Shown: positions 11,301 to 21,899, counted from the stretch's first letter. The stretch is 35,689 bases of DNA from Branchiostoma floridae (GCF_000003815.2 NC_049983.1:7538728-7574416); one strand, 5' to 3'. The notes: generated from the sequence alone by a model not told the origin. Translations and numbers: made by a program.

Positions 11301-12969
11301 ATTACATACGTAATTTATTCTAGAGGAACATAGATAATGCAAAACATGAAAATTGTATCATATTTTACAAAACATATGACAACATACTAGTATCCATGCC
11401 TGTGTTACGAGTAGATTAAGATTGATATCATCATTGCTAATAAGAGACTTTTTACATGTCATTTGCGCTGCAATGAAACATAACTTGAGTTTCTTGTTCT
11501 GTACTGTTTGGGTACCAGGTTACAGATACAGATACAGATGCAGAAGGTATGGGGTCGTTGAACTCTAGTTACTTACCGTCTTGTTCAGGGTCAATGTTGT
11601 TCTCCTCATCTTCTATCAGATCCTTTGTCGCTTCCACTTCTTCACTGTTGAAGTGGAATCTTCTCCCTAGTACGGTCAGCACTGTTTGGTGTAAATAAAC
11701 AAGACGTTTGAAATTGAATGTAGGATCTAGTATGTTATCATCGTAAAGGGCTGTACATAAGTTTTCCAGGGATACCTAGGGCTGCGTATTGAAGTAATAA
11801 ATGATATATGATTGATGATTGATCAAATCTGATGTTCTGAACTAATCAGGTTTAGTTTGCGTCACTGAAGGCCAGTTCACCTATATCCATGGGTATCCTA
11901 TATCTGTTTTATCTAAAAACAGGATATTTAGGGATATCCATTCAACGACCGGTGGTTTCAAGATGCAATGTTTTCAACATTTTTCAAAATATTTAATACC
12001 CTGTTTTCTTAAAACAGCGGATATAGGTTACCCCGGGAATAAAGGTTAACCAGCGTCCCAACGCTGCTGTACCTTTGTGCCGGCGCACTCGCTCAGTGCA
12101 CATCGCCAACTTAAATGATTCTACAACGGTTTGTGTCAACATTATCCTGTCTATGCATATCTCAAATTGAGAACTGCTTGAGATTATTTATTCGATATTT
12201 ATTCGAGGTCATGTTGCAAACAAGCCATGGGTACTCATTCGTCTGGCTGTGCAATTCTAGCTATTTATTTATCAAAGCTCACAGAAAATGATCTGAGAGG
12301 TGTGGGGAACAGGATTTATACGTCCTTTACAAGACCCACACCTCCAGCAACAGTTAAAAACTAACTATAAACTATAGCAAATAGGCAAATAAAAGCTAAG
12401 TACATAATATAGCGATATTCTAACATAAAACAGCAAATACAAAATAATATCCAAGTTTAAGGAGTTCTTAACAAGATTGTTATTTTTCGATAGATATCAA
12501 TATGTAGCTGACAATGCCTGACAAAAGTTAGGTTACCAAACCAATTGGAGGGGCGTTAAGAAAAACACCTTGTTATGTTTGTTGTTTGGTATCTTGTGAA
12601 CAATTGGCCTTTTTTATGTGATTTTCGCCCCTAATTTATGCCAAGGGAAGTATGTATACCTTTAAGTAATGCATGGGTAGGGTCTGTATGGGTTTAGTGA
12701 GGTCATATTCCTTTACAAACGTTGCGTAAATCATCACAAGTGGACTAAATTCTGCAAAAAGTAAGCTAAATTTTTTACATTGATACATAATTCATCGGAA
12801 AATAATACTACCTTCTGGAGTTTAGTACACCATTAAAATGAAGTAAGTCACACTTACGTCTATTTTCCTTAAAGTTTCTTGAAGAGATGGACTCGTTGAC
12901 AGCAGCCGGGAAACACTTCACTTCCAACATAAACCCCAAGAACAGGAGAACAAGTAAGGGTGACGCCAT
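6653..12969 (-). CDS. SP-2: secreted two-domain protein with 10-residue repeats and mucin-like tail
   Basis: Eight exons give a 502-residue protein: E1 12858-12969, E2 11577-11681, E3 10944-11018, E4 10574-10663, E5 10098-10202, E6 9222-9300, E7 8186-8277, E8 6653-7503. All junctions are AG/GT and in frame. Introns are phase 1 except E6/E7, which is phase 2. Residues 1-19 (MASPLLVLLFLGFMLEVKC) are a signal peptide. E2-E4 (38-127) and E5-E7 (128-219) are two copies of an acidic helical domain. E8 holds 8-9 copies of a QAQSAGANPV repeat (about 276-362), then a Ser/Thr-rich tail with six NxS/T sequons. No transmembrane segment follows, so it is probably secreted and glycosylated. The TGA stop lies inside a cGLR relic exon. 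The E5 donor (GTTATT) is weak. I do not recognise the family and assign no function. Confidence 0.82.
7081..7328. repeat. 30-bp coding minisatellite
   Basis: About eight 30-base units in register, each beginning near CAGACTGTGC on the plus strand, encode the QAQSAGANPV decapeptide of SP-2 on the minus strand. Since 30 is a multiple of three, several other frames stay open across the array. Confidence 0.93.
7504..8185. other. SP-2 intron 7
   Basis: Intron between E7 and E8 of SP-2. No other exon is supported. It holds a small GC-rich inverted motif (TCGCCGC at about 7857, GCGGCGA at about 7893) and a pyrimidine-rich stretch near 7975-8050. Confidence 0.5.
8337..8367. repeat. (GATA)n microsatellite
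   Basis: About seven GATA units in SP-2 intron 6. Confidence 0.95.
8507..9005. mobile_element. MITE with GGGGAGGG ends, older copy
   Basis: Aligns along most of its length with 28036-28500 (shared stretch near TTTACCTACATTTCAAACCT and AAAAAGCCCGAGTTCAACTC). It starts GGGGAGGGG and ends CTCCCTCTCC. It carries an A/T-rich internal expansion at 8895-8955 missing from the other copy. No coding potential. Confidence 0.7.
9405..9576. repeat. Inverted-repeat element with CACGTG in each arm
   Basis: The left arm (about 9410-9455, AAGCACGTGACTG then TAGGTACCAGATAACCTATGTCAC) is the reverse complement of 9526-9575 with a few mismatches and a short indel. The window starts inside the matching element of SP-1, where only the right arm is present (about 45-108). 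Probably a small foldback MITE in SP-2 intron 5. Confidence 0.6.
9851..9976. repeat. 48-base near-perfect hairpin
   Basis: Arms 9851-9898 and 9929-9976 are reverse complements at 47 of 48 positions, with a 30-base loop. It lies in SP-2 intron 5. SP-1 has the right arm and the loop-like sequence (around 765-850) but different sequence in place of the left arm. Confidence 0.92.
11874..12052. mobile_element. Foldback MITE in SP-2 intron 1
   Basis: Arms 11892-11923 (GGTATCCTATATCTGTTTT...) and 12000-12032 (...AAAACAGCGGATATAGGTTACC) are inverted repeats around about 75 bases. Related elements are at 21646-21862 and, split by a transposon, at about 2815-2842 plus 3801-3870. Confidence 0.7.
12262..12450 (-). 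mobile_element. Antisense 3' end of a LINE
   Basis: Starting at TATTTATTTATCAAAGCTCACAG this is the reverse complement of the 3' end of the LINE at 24378-25078, sharing the GGTGTGGG...CAGGAT...CGTCC...ACAGGACCCACACC-like block. It sits in SP-2 intron 1 and is missing from the corresponding place in SP-1 (near 3990), so it inserted after the SP duplication. Confidence 0.65.
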
Positions 12970-13160
12970 TTTGTTTGAGACGGAGACACTGCAGGGTTAC
13001 TTGGAAGACTCACTGGTCTGGCGGATAGAAACCGGTGTGACGAGTCTGAAACATTTACATAACAATATGCAAATCAGCCTCAGTGGCTGTACACCATTCT
13101 GCGAGTGGTAGACGCCTTGCAATTGGTAGCTAGGACTCCAGACTGTTTCCAGGGCCTATA

Positions 13161-13323
13161 CAAGCAGACCCTACGGGGCCTTAGAGGTGGTATCAAAGCT
13201 GGCCAAGGGGTATAGCCAGCACCGGTGCCCGTTTGACTCCCTTTCGCCGCGGCTATCTCCTTTTGGCCGGCTATACTCCTTGGCCAGCTTTGACTATCTC
13301 TAAGGCACCGTAGGGTCTGCTTG
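13161..13323. mobile_element. Foldback element with ~55-base arms
   Basis: The left arm 13161-13217 begins CAAGCAGACCCTACGG. The right arm 13269-13323 ends CCGTAGGGTCTGCTTG. They pair along almost their full length, around a ~50-base loop. The homologous SP-1 flank (about 4945-4970) reads through without it, giving an empty site. Confidence 0.82.
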
Positions 13324-13487
13324 GAGGCTAGGCCCAACATACCTCAAGTGAGAAATCCTGGAATTTAATAGACCCTGATAACCTACACGATGGATATTAT
13401 TGGGATCGGGCCGTGGCCTGGTATCCAGGGTAACGCCTAGGGCGATAACAATTTAGTCTTTTCACACTGCTAAACCCCTATAAGGCC

Positions 13488-13687
13488 TACGTCACATTTC
13501 CAAACCGGGGCCCTGCCGGGCAGCTTTCGGGAACAAAAAATATTATACATATATAAAAGACACCAAACTTCACAAGACGTAAAGAGAATAGTCATCAGGG
13601 CATTATTTGTGTATGTTTTACGTATACATTCCAATTTTTCGTTTCCACAAACAGCCCGGCCTGGCACCGGTTTGGAAGTATGACGTT
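13488..13687. mobile_element. MITE with TTCCAAACCGG ends
   Basis: Inverted ends: TTCCAAACCGGGGCCCTGCC (13497-13516) and a GGCACCGGTTTGGAA block ending near 13678. A further end of the same type is at 35495-35530, and a collapsed version is at 5111-5153. Confidence 0.65.
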
Positions 13688-14744
13688 GTCCATAACAGGG
13701 GTTATGCGCATAGTAATTAGTAGCAAGTGATCGGAACCAATAAACAAATGGAAAAAAAACGGTACGGACACTAAGTAACATAAACAACTGAATTTCGTAG
13801 GTTAGTATTATTTCTGAAGCTAATTGTTTTGAACTGGGAAAGAATCCCCGCCTCCGCCACATCAGGCTCAAGTACAACAGATAAACGTTACTATCATGGA
13901 AGCTCATCCGTGTTGGTAGTAATCACGTATACCTTTGTGTTGGAAGAAAGTTTAGCATTGTACTAAGTAAGATAAACGTTACCTTGCTGATAAAGATGAA
14001 CTAGTGTGTCAGCTTTTGCAAGAATAATGAATTGAAACAGACATGGGAATTTATATGTGTTATTTTTATTGGTGAAAACTGCAAAGCGTAAGACGTATGG
14101 CAAACCCATCAAAAATATGTAATCCTTCCAAGGCATCAAGTCTTTGACATTGAAAGAATTCTTACAGAATATACCTTTTAGAAATGTTGAATCATGGACC
14201 ATTTTTAACCTGCTCTTTCCTTTTATTTATATGTCTATTGATCTCCCTTGCCTTCAGAGTGATTTGCTGGTAAACGGATTGAAGTACAGATTATCTAGAA
14301 AAAAGTTACACATTCAGAACTGACACTTAACACATACATGTATGGCGTATGCAAGATGTGATCCTTCTCAAATAGTTTATACAGCAGTTTTACATATCAA
14401 TCACTGACGTGATTTAGGATCAGATATGCAACGTTTTATTGTTAAGATATTTATATATGTATTCATCCCACTCATAAAGAGTGTCTTCCAATCTCCTTAT
14501 CCGGGTCTCTTAATGAGGAAGCTTTTAACAGTGACAGTTAAAAGTACAGACAACAATATATAATATTATGCCCATTATCAAGTTATGAGAAGTACATGTA
14601 CATGTTAGGTCAGCATTCAACGTAACAATTGAAAACTAGTTACAATACCTTTAGTGACATTTGGCCATTAAGAGATGCTTATTATGCTTAGTAATACCCT
14701 AAAATGACTTCTAATTCACACATTCTTCTCCCCTTAAAAAAAGA

Positions 14745-15240
14745 GTAGCGTTTAGAGTAGAGGAGTGTACAGTAAAGTAGAGAAGAGAAGATAAAGGAAG
14801 AGATGAGAAGAGAACAGTAGAGAAGAGTAGAGTAGAGTAGAGTAGAGTAGAGTAGGTAGAGTAGAGTAGAGTAGAGTAGAGTAGAGTAGAGTAGAGAAGA
14901 GTACAGTAGAGTAGAGTAGAGTAGGTAGAGTAGAGTAGAGTAGAGTAGAGTAGAGTGGGTAGAGTAGAGTAGAGTAGAGTAGAGTAGAGTAGAGTAGAGC
15001 AGAGTAAGGTAGAATAGAGAATAGAAGAGAAGAGATGATAACAGTAGAGAAGATAATCTAGAAGAGATTAGAAGAGAATAGAACAGTAGAGAAGAGTAGA
15101 ATAGAGTAGAGTAGAGTAGAGTAAAGTAAAGTAGAATAGAGAATAGAATAGAAGAGAAGATATGATAACAGTAGAGAAGATAATCTAGAACAGATGAGGA
15201 GAGAAAAGAACAGTAGGGAAAAGTAGAATAGAGTAAAGTT
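14745..15240. repeat. (TAGAG)n array 2
   Basis: TAGAG-rich tandem array with interspersed AGAAGAGA variants and an internal longer duplication (about 15020-15090 resembles 15137-15210). It lies immediately 3' of cGLR-A. Confidence 0.93.
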
Positions 15241-15360
15241 CATTTCTTCGGCTAGGGAAGAGTCCTGGGATTGATATCATGTGAAAAAGCTGATTGAATC
15301 TGCAATACACTTGCAAACCTCATACATTGAAAACTTACGAGCTTTTACTAACAGGTGATG

Positions 15361-15366
15361 TTTATT
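15361..15366 (-). promoter_or_regulatory. Polyadenylation signal of cGLR-A
   Basis: AATAAA on the minus strand, 25 bases after the stop codon. The same hexamer follows the stops of cGLR-B and cGLR-C at 22 bases. Confidence 0.7.
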
Positions 15367-15391
15367 GGCGCAATCCCTGTAACACGTTCTA

Positions 15392-18300
15392 CTAGGGAGC
15401 ATAAAGCACTCTGTTTCTCTCATGTTTGTTGTCGATCAGGCGAAGGATGCGACCACGCATTCTATAGGTGGCTAGTTGAGGGATGCCGTCCAACAGGTTC
15501 AGTTCAGGCAGATAGAAATGAGGCAGACGTCTGTCTCGCAGACAGGAGTCGATCCTGTGGAAATAATCACTGAGATTACACGGATGACAGCAGGATGTCT
15601 TAAACGACACTATGCGAAGCTCTTCACGTAACACCGTGGTTTCAGGGGGTTGAATAAGTGCTGACCAACCAGAAATACATGGATCCCCCTAATGCTACGG
15701 TACCATTTGTACAGGGCGTAGCTATATAGCCGCGGTTAGGAGCTTCGAAGCCACACATTTGTCCCAGTGGATTGCGGGATATATATATAGGGGTACCCCT
15801 AAATGTATTCAATGGCAGGTCACAGATTCCATTTGTCGCCTGGTCCCTGGTTGATTTTAACTGCAAGTTACAAGACATAAAGGGTCCCGGCCGTGCCCCA
15901 AGATAGTCTGGTAGCGGAAGGGTGTTCCAAGTGGCCACGTAGGGGTCACGCCAATAAGCGCAGAAAAACAGCACATAAACTACCCGGAGGGAACCCTTTT
16001 TCGAAATAGGACCGTAGCATAAGTGCACGCGGCATCAGAGGTTCCCGTGTAGTAGGAAATTTGCATGTTTTGCGTGTTATGAACTACAAATCTTTAGCTA
16101 TTGCCAGTGTTGAATTTGAACTTTGACGTCACAAAAGGACAGATAATAAAGAGACAAACGGCACTTTGCTTGCATTGCTACATGCCAAACATGCTACAAA
16201 CGTCTCAAGAACAAAGATGTATGTACATGTAGCGAAGCTTAATTCAGTACATTAATTCTATTATGATCGAGGAACGACTAACCTCCTCAGTAGGTCCATG
16301 AAACGCTCGCCCATCTTGCTGCTCTGCCATTGGTCCTCTTCTTGACACATGCGCAGCACGACTGTCTTCAGGTGAAAGGACGTAAAGTCGCCCAGACCTG
16401 GTTCCACCCGGAAGATGCTCTTCAGGATACGGAGGCAAGCACGACGGCACTCGTTGTCCCCGTCAATCCTGAACAAAATTGATTGATTTTCAATGTCCAC
16501 GTACATAGTTCATTTTGTGTCGGTTACAGTACAAAACACGTAAGCACAAAACACTGCAAAGAAGCCTTTCAGTTCGCAAACTACAAAAGATCATCCAAGT
16601 TTAAGTTCTTGCTAGTACAAGAGGGGAAATGAGTTTTTCCACGATGGACGTAATACTATATACTTGATATGCAGCCTTACAAACTTAATTTACAACGCAG
16701 TCACATTCGACGTAGGTCGTACGATTTTGTTGTAGTACTTTTAAGCAGACTGTGACGAAACCAACCGCCTTTAAGGATGTATGTACGTGCAGCCTGCAGG
16801 ACCATATCCCAAGGATGTCTTTAGTTTGCGATCGCGTGACGTCGATTGTACGACACATGGGATAGGCTCGTACGTAGAAGTGGATATTTACAGTGGCGCG
16901 TTGGGTTGCAGCTTTCTCCATGCAGACAGACAAGTATCAAAGGGTTTCTAGAAGTATAAGTCACATCTGACCTTGCTATCATGCTGGTTTCGTTGACGGA
17001 GAATGACTGTCTCCACAGCATGGCAGGATCGCACGCCAGGGACCAGTCCGGAGGTTTGGCGACGTAGTACGTCTGCTGATCCAGCTGGATACTGAAGACT
17101 ATGTCCACGTCAATGGACAAGCCATTCTTTTCCTTTATATTAAGCTTTCAGAGAAGGAAAATGAAACAGTCACTTTCATGTGCGCTAATCGTATACTTGA
17201 TTAGAGGTCAATGCTACAACTATATACAAGGCTTGAAACTATGATATTTACCGATGAGTGACTTAAGCTTAAGCATGTTGCTACTATGACATATGCAAAA
17301 TAATTCTGGCAAAGCCTGCAATAACTGACAACTCCAATGTTTTCAGAAATGACAATAGAACCTAATATGACCCAAAGTTTTAGAACACAAATATAACCGA
17401 ATGCATTAGACTGAGTACACAGTTTCCAGTAACGTTACGAGTTATTCTGATAGAAATAGAGGCTTTTTACCATTATGGCCGGCCCGTGTCGATAGACCCG
17501 TATCGAAACAGGATTCCAGGCTGAAGTGGATAACTGTAAAATTTCATTCCATGTGAGATACCCAAGTTATACCTTTACATGCAGCTATTCCAAAGCCCAA
17601 ACGTTTTCTATCTATATCACAAAAAGTGGTAATGGTATGCACTTTTATTAGATATGTAAACTTTGAAACGTACGAACTTGTCTTTAATTCTTTTTGAAAT
17701 GATAAACAAATGGAAGATGATGAGTTTGAGGACTCAATCGACATACCACACAAACACTTTCATCTATCAGGTGGACTCACCTTGTTGACACCTTTCTGCA
17801 CAAGTCCATAGAACCAGTCGAGCATCTTTCTCGGGTTGATGTTTTGGTATTGGTCAAGACTCTGGGAGAACCGGTGACCGGTGAAATGTTGTTGGCTGAC
17901 TCGAAGTCTTGCATAGCCGGGTGTCATCTCCTCGCTTTCGATGTCCCTCGATCCGTCAGTCACAATCATGACGTCAAACTCATCAGGCTCACCAACTTTC
18001 GTGCCCTCATACATGCTGCCCGTGCACTCTATCCGGGAAGGTTTGGTCCCAGGTGGCTTGTCGCGGTCAATTTCTGCAATGACATCATCAGCTATGGCTC
18101 CGATGAAGATGCTAACTAACTCTACTGCATGCTTCGTTTCTTCGGCACCGAGCTTGATCTTGTCGTGGTACATCTCCAATTGCTCCGCAAGCGGCAAGTG
18201 TTGGAACGAGGCAGGTGCTGCAATACTTTTTACCTGCCCTACGTGCACCATGGTTCCTCCCTTGATGAGGACCAGCTGATCTGCGAGCTGGCCATGGAGC

Positions 18301-19098
18301 GGCAAATCTTCGAACCTCTGTGAGGGCCCTTTGTATCGGCGAAGGGCAACCGATTGTTTTGCATGCCTCTCTTGCTCGGCATCAAATCTAACTCGATATT
18401 CGTGATACCTGTACGGGACAAAGGTCAATGTATCAGGGTGGTAACTGTAACGTGATATTTATATTGATATTGCTAAAGATAGAATCAGTCTTCTCCGAGC
18501 TTGTTTAAAGCCATTTTTTTACCATAAAGTCTTGTACGTGCACTAATGAGAATCCTGAAGTTTATCTATTTATTTATTTATTGGTTTGGCTGTTCAGCAC
18601 GCACAGCCAGGGCTGCCCAACTAGCCTGTGGCTGTTACAAAGGCCTAGCCCTGCTGACAAAAACACAGACAATACAAATGGAATTGGACAAGGACAGTAT
18701 ACTTATCAATAACAATATTCTAAGCACAAAAAGAGTTTTTGAATTTTATCTATGTAATTTCCTGTCTTTGAATTTCTTGGAGCAATCAATAAGAGCAATA
18801 TTCTTTCCCGTGGAAAATGCATACACAGTTGACTGGTGATAGTCATTCAAAACAAATCAACGGGCGACTTTCTTTTCCCCACATATAGAAGGAATCTATT
18901 TGTAATACAACCTACCTACAACGTGCCTATCAAGTAAACGAGCAAACGTAACACATATAACACATATGTACAAATAGTGATTTTTGTGGTAGTGTACTCT
19001 GACCTTTGGTCTCCATAGCTGTTTTTATCGTCTAGAGTTCCAGTCTGCCGTTTCCAAAGTATGGAGACCAGCCCAAATAGCGAATGTAATCCTTCCAT
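15392..19098 (-). CDS. cGLR-A: cGAS-like (Mab-21 fold) nucleotidyltransferase with extended N-terminus
   Basis: Exons: E0 19004-19098, E1 17781-18408, E2 17471-17533, E3 16972-17144, E4 16283-16468, E5 15392-15554. All are joined in frame, giving 435 residues. Residues ~160-181 hold the nucleotidyltransferase motif GSMYEGTKVGEPDEFDVM (GS162-163, E175, D177). The third acid is D276 in IDVDIV. E2 ends RHGPAIM. E4-E5 form the helical Mab-21 C-lobe (CRRACLRILKSIF, SFHLKT, LPELNLLDG). The cGAS zinc ribbon is absent. In known cGLRs this fold makes a cyclic dinucleotide on nucleic-acid binding; product and ligand here are unknown. About 90 residues of E1 plus all of E0 are missing from the sister copies, and E3 lacks an 8-residue insert they have. 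E0 is less certain: it rests on phase, the donor and ATG context. Confidence 0.88.
15700..16030. repeat. Dispersed repeat in cGLR-A intron 4
   Basis: Positions about 15880-15980 (GGTGTTCCAAGTGGCCACGT, GGGGTCACGCCAATAAG) recur in intron 4 of cGLR-B (23180-23290), partly in cGLR-C (32690-32990), and outside the genes at 28690-28865. The long minus-strand ORF across it is not conserved between copies and is not annotated. Confidence 0.55.
18556..18840 (-). mobile_element. Probable antisense retroelement 3' end
   Basis: Starts with TTTATTTATTTATTGG (a reversed simple tail), then GTTCAGCACGCACAGCCAGG and unique sequence. It lies in the intron between E0 and E1 of cGLR-A. A similar reversed (TTTA)n tail starts at 27357 in cGLR-B territory. 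Judged from the tail and position only. Confidence 0.4.
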
Positions 19099-19375
19099 TG
19101 CGCTGGGGTACAGTCGAACATTAAAGAGGGTGCGTGTGTCGTTGGCTTCTCTGTTGATTTAAGTCTGTGTCACAAGAAGTTAAGGTAAACACCACCAACT
19201 TAACTTATAAATCAACAATCTGCGTTTACGTAATAATGTCCTATTGCCATTCACAGAATCTTGTCTTGCTGCTTTGTTTCCGACCCATTCCACCATAACT
19301 CTATGTCCAAATTCAGCCAATTTTAGAGATTTATGAAAAAGCAAAGGGAAAGTCCACGGAGGAAATAAAGTATTT

Positions 19376-19600
19376 CGGTGGGGTTGAGTGGCGTAACGGC
19401 TCAGGACCAAGTGGTTCCGAGTTCGAATCCTGTCATGTGCCCTTAAGAAGGTCACTATACATGAATTTCCTCACTCCACACAGATGTAAAAATGGGTACC
19501 TGGCTTCGGTTGGGACCTGACTTCGGTTGGGAGGTTTTACCTTCCAATACCACGACCTTATGGCCTCAAAACGTCTATGTGACTACCTTTACCTTCTGTC
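19376..19600 (+). mobile_element. tRNA-derived SINE
   Basis: Has RNA polymerase III internal promoter-like boxes: A-box TGGCGTAACGG (19389-19399) and B-box AGTTCGAATCC (19420-19430). A downstream body with TTCCTCACTCCACACAG and CTGGCTTCGGTTGGGACC is shared with 30440-30620. The folding expected of a working tRNA is not evident, so it is called a SINE. Confidence 0.7.
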
Positions 19601-19769
19601 CTTTCGTTATATGTGGCACTAGCTGTTAAAATAAGTTACCAAACTTGAGTGCAATGCAACATTGTCCACGTCTGTCTCAAAGCAATTAAAATGTATTTCG
19701 AGTCAAATCGTAGTCAAATAGTATATGTTCCGATAATCTAATTACAACAACAAACCTTTCCGTAAATGA

Positions 19770-20000
19770 CAATCTAGCTGTGCCTCTGCGAATGGTGTTT
19801 ATAAAATATGGCGTATGCTCATCATGTGAATCAATATTTACTTAGTAGGTCATAAAGATGAATTGCGCGCAAGGGGGCATGGGAAATAATATTGCCAGCT
19901 TCTGTCGTCTATTTACTTTCAATTAAAAGAATCTCAAAGCAGATGGTGGGGTGGTAGATGTCAACGTTTTGACCACCTAATTGTTAGATTCTTATTAATA
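19770..20000. repeat. Duplicated block U, copy 1
   Basis: AGCTGTGCCTCTGC ... GCGCAAGGGGGCATGGGAA recurs at 21260-21480 and 30055-30270. This copy is the most diverged. Position relative to the cGLR copies suggests it belongs to the duplication unit. No function seen. Confidence 0.5.
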
Positions 20001-20317
20001 TTATGTAAATCAACAGCTAATTTACAGATTGATAATAATTCAACTGCATTCCACGATAGGACTTTCAACTTGTCACAAATGTAACTGGCAAAGGGAGAAA
20101 TGTCGATAGATGTCAATTATGCAAATGTAGGCTGAGATAGGAACAAAAGCTGGGTCATAGGTCATACAATTCTACCGAGGCCGACACGTACTATGAGCCT
20201 GTTTAACCTATCCTAGTTGTGTTGAGCAGACAAAGTAGGTGTGTTGACCGGGTAAACATGTGTGTTGCTCATTGTACGTGTCGGCCACGGTACATTCCTG
20301 ATCGTGCAAAGGTTGCT

Positions 20318-21194
20318 TTAACCCTATTCAGCCAGGAGGGGATCTTTTGAGGCCTGCGCCAACTTTCATGTCCCATAACGCCAGAACTGCTTACGCTAGA
20401 GCCACCAAACTTAGTGAATTTCCTACAATTTACGTCTGTTGACAGGCACTTTTGACGAAAATCGCTAATTTCGGTTCTAACAATGTATTTTTCACGTTTA
20501 TTTGCTATATTACTTCTATTTGCTTACATAGATAAAATCTTATCTTATCTAGAATATCTTTCATAATCAATTATGCATAAATTATGCTAATGTGATGACG
20601 TCACGGGCCAAAGTCCAAGATGGCGGAACGTATGACCAGATCAAGAATAACTAAATTACTATCCCTAATAAGTTATAACTACATGGTATTTTTTCATCAA
20701 AAACGTTTAAATGAACGTTTTCAGTCTATTTCCATTGTCATTTACAATTATTTATGGAAAAATAATGTATTTTGAAACTTCAAGGAGAAGGGTATAAGAT
20801 GGCGGAGCCCAACTGGTATCTTAGAGATGCATGACGTCATTTTATGATCATCGATGTTGTTATTGGCAACATCAGTCGTGATAAACATTATTATTCTGTT
20901 ATATGCACTTGCTGTCAGATCTTCGTAGCATACCTTAAAGTTTTCTGAGAATACCCCCTATTCACGGTTCCAGCCAATAAAGTCAAATGGATGACGTCAT
21001 AATTACGTCATCTTAAGTCATCGTTGCGTCAAACGTCTTCTACTCGTCAGATATTATGTCTACATCATTATTTGAAAATTTGGTGGCCATATGATAATTC
21101 GTTTTAGAGTTACAGGTGTTAGAAGGGGTGTGCCTCAAAAGCCCACCCTCCCCGTCCAGGGATGACCAAAAAAACCCGGTCTGAATAGGGTTAA
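20318..21194. mobile_element. piggyBac-like MITE, TTAA target duplication (element 1)
   Basis: TTAA (20318-20321) then CCCTATTCAGCC at the left. The right end reads GGTCTGAATAGGG then TTAA (21191-21194). A TTAA duplication with CCC-starting inverted ends is the piggyBac hallmark. It is 869 bases between the TTAAs with no transposase. It contains three TGACGTCA palindromes (20596-20603, 20832-20839, 20992-20999) and two AAGATGGCGG motifs (20617-20626, 20796-20805). Confidence 0.8.
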
Positions 21195-21249
21195 GGTCCA
21201 TACAGTCGGTAAATAGCCACAGTGGTAGGATCCTATCATCATAAATATC

Positions 21250-21500
21250 GACAGACCTTGTTCTAGATACCACCTCAGCTGTGCCTCTGCTCAGGGTTTA
21301 GCTAAAACGTGGAGCTTTCTTGGCAATTTAACTTCCAAGTCCACAAAATCACTTCCTGGACTCTTAAATGTCAGTACGTCATGAAGGTCAATGTCGCGCA
21401 AGGGGACATGGGAAGTTGTGTTCAACCATTTTACCGAAACCCCAAGCAGACGTTGGGTGGAATATCATCACGTTAACACGACTGACTGTTCAGATGGGCG
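21250..21500. repeat. Duplicated block U, copy 2
   Basis: CTTGTTCTAGATACCACCTC through GGGACATGGGAAGT, closely matching 30047-30270 and more distantly 19770-20000. No gene visible. Confidence 0.6.
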
Positions 21501-21645
21501 TATGACATTACTTTAATCATATAATGTTACATGAATCATATAATATATCCATTACATCTATCTATTACACCAGATACTGCACTGTCTGAAAATAATGTTT
21601 TCGTTCACCTTAATTCCTGGAGGCCAGTTATTCTTACACACGCTA

Positions 21646-21862
21646 GTTCACCATTATCCGAGGGGTAACCTATATCCGTTGTATGTAGAAACAGTGTATT
21701 TAGGGACATGGGAGGAACAGTGGTTTGAAATTGAATATTTTGTTGAATTTATGAATTTGAAACCATCGCCTGTGGACTTCAATATCACTTGATACACACA
21801 ATATCACTTACTACCGTTTTCAGATACAACGGAAATAGGTTACCTCGTGTATAAAAGTGAAC
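21646..21862. mobile_element. Foldback MITE, second copy
   Basis: GTTCACC...GGTAACCTATATCCGTTGT on the left is inverted at ACAACGGAAATAGGTTACCT...AGTGAAC on the right (arms about 45 bases). Same family as 11874-12052. Confidence 0.72.
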
Positions 21863-21899
21863 TATAGTTACGGCTCCTTCAAAAATAAAGAATTACCTA

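Larger units (their letters stand above)
12970..14744. other. SP-2 5' flank / spacer before array 2
   Basis: No gene is supported. The putative SP-2 promoter lies just right of 12969, without an obvious TATA box. The segment carries a foldback element (13161-13323) and a MITE (13488-13687). From about 14040 it aligns with 5380-6240 and with the flanks of arrays 3 and 4. Confidence 0.55.

Noticed and set aside
15642-16028. 128-residue minus-strand ORF in cGLR-A intron 4
   Set aside because: Falls on a dispersed repeat and is not open in the homologous introns of cGLR-B and -C.
17844-18323. Plus-strand ORFs opposite cGLR exon 1 (also 27563-28055 and 34684-35070)
   Set aside because: Antisense to strongly supported coding exons. 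Similarity among them follows from the duplicated sense exon.
19389-19430. Possible tRNA gene from A- and B-box matches
   Set aside because: The cloverleaf stems are not evident, and a related body at 30440-30620 shows it is a SINE family.
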